This document shows positions 23,547 to 26,274 of a DNA stretch of 26,274 nt, in pieces (positions within the stretch are counted from its first letter, which is position 1; each line of letters starts with the position of its first letter). The notes under the pieces are model-generated. The model was not told where the DNA came from. It did no database searches and worked only from the letters and a program-made list of their open reading frames with translations. The DNA comes from a virus. The DNA lies in the IMG/VR virus record IMGVR_UViG_3300038398_000120, positions 1-26,274 of that record; one strand, written 5' to 3'. The position numbers and the translations under genes were made by a program.

Positions 23547-24959
23547 ATGGCAGCCACACTCAGAGCCAGTGTGTTATCCCCTCTTCGAGTCAGTTCAGAA
23601 CATAAAATCACTCTCATCAAGGGTGGAGACCTCATCGTTGCAGGCTACGCGAGCGTGGAAGTAGTAGACAAGCAAGGGGATAAAATAACCAAAGAAGCGC
23701 TCAAAGATGCATTCCAAAAATACATGGGGGACCCGAAATACAGAAACGTGCAATTAGCGCATTCTAACATACAAGTCGGTGAAGTGATTCCAAATTATAC
23801 AGATAGTGAAGGGAGGTTGTGGAAAAGCGAAGTTGATGATGTCGGGATGTTTGTAGTAGTAGAACTCAGAAACGACATTGAAAAAGCAAAGGAAGTCGCT
23901 GCCGAAATCCGAAAAGGAGCATTAAGGGGTTTCAGTATCGGAGGGCAGGCATTCAAACGAGTCAGAAAATCAGACCCAGTGCACGGCGATTACCAAGAAA
24001 TCAGCAAACTTGAACTACACGAAGTAACAATCTGTGAAAAAGGAATCAATCCAGAAGCAACATTTAGAATATTGAAAGAAGACAAGGTGAATAAAATGAC
24101 AGAAGAAGACAACAATGTTATGACGCAAATGACTGACGTTCTTGGTCGTTTAGAAGGAAGGCTCGATTCTATGGAGAAAGGACTTCCTTGGTTAGACGGT
24201 AAGGACGATAAGAAAAACGGCAATGGCGACGACGATGACAAAGGCAGCGACGATGACAATGGCGATGACAAGAAGGATAAGGATGAAAAGAATCCGTTTG
24301 AGAAGAAATCGGAATACTCCGATGTCATATCTTCTGAGTATCTCGATTGGATGGAGACAAGTCTGAAGAGTGCAGGCGTGGACACAATAGCCGCACGCTC
24401 ACACTTCGATAATGTCTCCAAGGCTAACGCTGGTTCCACCCCTGAGGAATTGGAGCAGAGTCTGCCACAGAGGACTGGTCAAGTTAAGGGTCGAGCGACC
24501 GAGAGCGGCAAGCCTTCTACCAATGCTCTATCCGCTTCAGGCCTTTCTGGTAAAGGCGGAGGAGTCAAGAAGGGTAACTTCCTAACTCCAGACCGAGTAT
24601 CTGAGAGCGATGTTGAGGCTGCATATGAAATCTACAAGGCTGCTGCTCTTGAGCAAGAGTTCAAGGGTGCCTTGGAAAATAATTTCTCATCACGATACGC
24701 GCACGAGAGGACTAATGAGGTAACTAAGGCCGAGGCACAGGCCTTCGATGCTCGTGGCCCACTTGCCCAAATCCAGAAGAGTATCGCTGCACTAACTGAG
24801 CGCATTGAGAATATCGGAACTCCCGCCGAAATTGGCGAGAATATCCAGAAGAGTAACGAATCCCTCCCAGTGTTCGAGGTCCCCTCAACAGAAGACCTTG
24901 CTGAAATGTCGTGGACTGAGGTTCACAATTTAGCGAATAGAGCATTTAGGAGCGACTGA
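23547..24959 (+). CDS. Prohead protease (S78/U35) fused to a scaffold-like domain
   Basis: A 470-residue protein. Residues 1-175 match the HK97-type prohead serine protease: VQLAHSN with catalytic H72, GALRGFSIGG with S130, and the family signature LELHEVTICEKGINPEA. The cut site is probably at FRILKED (K177), directly after the protease. Residues 178-470 are charged and mainly helical, with a run of alternating Asp/Lys/Gly (about 224-250), as expected of an internal scaffold or delta domain. The C-terminal EMSWTEVHNLANRAF is shared with the 117-residue protein at 17118. Protease-scaffold fusion is well known in HK97-like viruses. It would guide capsid assembly, then digest the scaffold and the capsid N-terminus. 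Confident for the protease. Confidence 0.93.
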   Translation: MAATLRASVLSPLRVSSEHKITLIKGGDLIVAGYASVEVVDKQGDKITKEALKDAFQKYMGDPKYRNVQLAHSNIQVGEVIPNYTDSEGRLWKSEVDDVGMFVVVELRNDIEKAKEVAAEIRKGALRGFSIGGQAFKRVRKSDPVHGDYQEISKLELHEVTICEKGINPEATFRILKEDKVNKMTEEDNNVMTQMTDVLGRLEGRLDSMEKGLPWLDGKDDKKNGNGDDDDKGSDDDNGDDKKDKDEKNPFEKKSEYSDVISSEYLDWMETSLKSAGVDTIAARSHFDNVSKANAGSTPEELEQSLPQRTGQVKGRATESGKPSTNALSASGLSGKGGGVKKGNFLTPDRVSESDVEAAYEIYKAAALEQEFKGALENNFSSRYAHERTNEVTKAEAQAFDARGPLAQIQKSIAALTERIENIGTPAEIGENIQKSNESLPVFEVPSTEDLAEMSWTEVHNLANRAFRSD

Positions 24960-24962
24960 ATA

Positions 24963-24968
24963 AAGGAG
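24963..24968 (+). promoter_or_regulatory. Strong ribosome binding site of the capsid gene
   Basis: AAGGAG lies nine bases before the ATG at 24978, in the 18-base gap after the protease. It decides the capsid start over an out-of-frame ATG at 24971 and is stronger than most sites in the window, as expected for the most abundant virion protein. Confidence 0.6.
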
Positions 24969-24977
24969 TGATGAAGA

Positions 24978-26120
24978 ATGGCAAGAAACTATATTCGAAC
25001 AGTAACAGACATGGAGCGTTATTATTATGGCGCAGGGAACGCAATGGGTTACACCTACAGTGGTAGTGAATTACTGAAGGCTGACAGCCCAATGCTCTCA
25101 TCTACTGGTGGGACTTATCAAGCAATTTACGGACGCAAAGTATGGAGTCAGATGAATCAAGAATTCAATGCCTTCAGCATACTGCCCAAGAAACCTTGGG
25201 ACAGGTCTGGATGGCGAGTCATCACAGACAAGCCTAACTCTGGCTCCGTTCATGGCGGTGTTGCTGAGAATGCAACTCTGCCTGAGACGGTCAAGCCGAC
25301 TTTCCAGCACGTTGCTGCAAAGCCCAAGACTATCGCCCATTCATTCGACATGAGCGAAGTGGCGATTTTCCTCGCTGACAAGGACGACGGCCTCGGAGAC
25401 ATTCGACAAGTTCTCAAGGAAGAGATGGGCAAGCATCACGCTGAGATGGTGAACTTGATGCTCACTGGCGACATAGACACTGTAGCAGGTAATAACTTGG
25501 AATCTCTCGACAGGATTACTTGTGGTGATTCCACCGCAATGACTGCTGGAACCCATTATACGGCTACCAGAGAAGATATCTACAGTATCAACAGAAATGG
25601 GGGCGGCAACGGTTGGTCCTACTCTGAGTGCAATGCTGCAACAAGCGGAACTAATCGCACACTGAGTCTTGACCAACTGGATGATTTGTTCCAGAAAGTC
25701 TGGGTTCGTGGTGGAAATCCGAAGGTCATTCTGACCGGCTACGATACTCTAATGCGTCTGCAGCAACTATTGCAGAGCCAGCAGAGGTTCATGGAAGAGA
25801 AGAGGGTCACCCCCACTTACAACGGTGTGAAGGGTGTTCCGGGTATGGAGGCCGGGTTCATCGTGGCTACTTACAACGGTGTTCCAATCATTCCATCCAA
25901 GGACGTTTACAACTCTGATGGAATCAGCAGGATGTATTACCTAGACACAGATTACTTATACTTCAGCACAGCGATACCGACACAATATTTCGAGTCGGGC
26001 ATCGAGACTGGAGACCCATTCGCCATCAACAGACTGGGTCAGGAAGGACTCTACCGAACAATGGGAGAGGTCTGGACCACTTTCTTCGGAGGACAAGGAA
26101 GTATTCGAGACATCAAGTGA
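24978..26120 (+). CDS. Major capsid protein, HK97-like fold
   Basis: A 380-residue protein directly after the prohead protease, the usual gene order for HK97-fold viruses. The N-terminal 34 residues contain GNAMGYTYSGSELLK and are followed by ADSPMLSSTGG. Cleavage after K34 would remove a short delta domain; HK97 gp5 is likewise cut after a lysine. The body has the expected mix: an early extended strand region (GRKVWSQMNQEFNAFSILP), the E-loop-like Gly-rich stretch (NSGSVHGGVAENATLPE), a spine-like helix (LGDIRQVLKEEMGKHHAEM) and an A-domain ending (GLYRTMGEVWTTFFGGQG). It forms the icosahedral shell. The protein after it is probably a head decoration or a connector. Confident from context and pattern. 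Confidence 0.9.
   Translation: MARNYIRTVTDMERYYYGAGNAMGYTYSGSELLKADSPMLSSTGGTYQAIYGRKVWSQMNQEFNAFSILPKKPWDRSGWRVITDKPNSGSVHGGVAENATLPETVKPTFQHVAAKPKTIAHSFDMSEVAIFLADKDDGLGDIRQVLKEEMGKHHAEMVNLMLTGDIDTVAGNNLESLDRITCGDSTAMTAGTHYTATREDIYSINRNGGGNGWSYSECNAATSGTNRTLSLDQLDDLFQKVWVRGGNPKVILTGYDTLMRLQQLLQSQQRFMEEKRVTPTYNGVKGVPGMEAGFIVATYNGVPIIPSKDVYNSDGISRMYYLDTDYLYFSTAIPTQYFESGIETGDPFAINRLGQEGLYRTMGEVWTTFFGGQGSIRDIK
25068..25082 (+). other. Putative maturation cleavage site in the capsid protein
   Basis: Codes ELLK followed by Ala at residues 31-35, then DSP. Related sites are TLLKTDS in the 117-residue protein, SLLMKGDS in the giant protein and RILKED in the protease. The position fits the end of a short N-terminal delta domain. 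Inference from pattern, supported by the lysine-site precedent of HK97. Confidence 0.5.
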
Positions 26121-26155
26121 TGATGGAGAATTATAGGAGATAGAGGTGAAAAAAA

Positions 26156-26274
26156 ATGGCAGTAACATTTAGTTTAACGACAGGAAGTGGCGGCGTAATG
26201 GCCGTAGATTTTGAAATAGATATGTATGCAGGAGCGTTAGAAGGTAGCACGCGCTGGTTAGACGGTGCGGCAGG
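26156..26274 (+). CDS. Start of a gene after the capsid protein, 3' end outside window
   Basis: Only 39 codons are visible (MAVTFSLTTGSGGVMAVDFE, continuing to the window edge). The ATG is preceded by purine-rich sequence (TAGGAGATAGAGGTG, about 26133-26147). The beginning is rich in small and beta-prone residues, as in decoration, connector or tail proteins that often follow the capsid gene. Nothing more can be said. Confidence 0.65.
   Translation, partial: MAVTFSLTTGSGGVMAVDFEIDMYAGALEGSTRWLDGAA

Noticed and set aside
23990-24439. Reverse-strand Ser-rich frame of 149 residues
   Set aside because: Antisense of the Asp/Lys-rich scaffold region; Ser/Leu-rich content follows from GAC/GAT/AAG codons read backwards.
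1-26274. CRISPR arrays, tRNA genes, insertion sequences or attachment sites
   Set aside because: No regularly spaced palindromic repeats, cloverleaf-like sequence, transposase or terminal inverted repeats were noticed on reading; the repeats present are coding low-complexity repeats.

Overview
The window is a continuous block of virion-assembly genes from a tailed double-stranded DNA virus (HK97-fold lineage, Caudoviricetes-type) or a provirus. Every supported gene lies on the + strand for 26 kb, with overlaps or gaps of a few bases. The anchors are a large terminase (12203-13687), a portal (14896-16710), an S78-type prohead protease fused to a scaffold-like tail (23547-24959) and an HK97-like major capsid protein (24978-26120). 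No replication, integration, tail-fibre, tRNA or rRNA gene is visible. An archaeal host is likely but not proven. The support is AGA/AGG-dominated arginine codons, an AbrB-type regulator, an Arf/MglA-like small GTPase, a LAGLIDADG protein, and TATA-like boxes ahead of the few genes that have a gap upstream. A C-terminal domain in the second gene resembles a small domain I associate with marine phages. A planktonic marine archaeon is therefore my best guess, made without database searches.

Layout. (A) 2-2609: two acidic, low-complexity proteins; the second carries three copies of a motif EPMxIAxxLLK, a zinc ribbon and an HNH-like tail. (B) 2673-4506: a two-helix membrane protein with a coiled coil, a one-helix membrane protein, a small GTPase and an AbrB-like protein. 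(C) 4509-7592: a zinc-binding protein, a helical protein, a two-helix membrane protein, a protein with a duplicated CxxC-HTH-HxxxH module that may be the small terminase, and an unknown protein. (D) 7589-12206: three large unrecognised proteins, two of them carrying the EPMxIAxxLLK motif. (E) 12203-16710: large terminase, winged-helix/LAGLIDADG protein, and a portal with two zinc ribbons and a Pro-Gly-Met tail. (F) 16752-23517: three small proteins and a 1,897-residue giant with a degenerate ATP-dependent-ligase fold near its C-terminus. (G) 23547-26274: protease-scaffold, major capsid protein and the start of another gene.

How the parts may work together. The protease probably cuts itself and other procapsid proteins. 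Sites ending in (L/I)LK followed by a small or acidic residue occur at the likely delta-domain boundary of the capsid protein (K34), at the protease/scaffold junction (K177), and in the EPMxIAxxLLK repeats of at least three other proteins. This suggests a shared maturation-cleavage or capsid-docking signal that marks a large set of internal head proteins. A second shared motif (EMSWxExH) links the C-terminus of the protease-scaffold to a 117-residue protein. The GTPase with its membrane-protein neighbours, and the apparently dead ligase fold inside a giant structural-region protein, are the most unusual parts.
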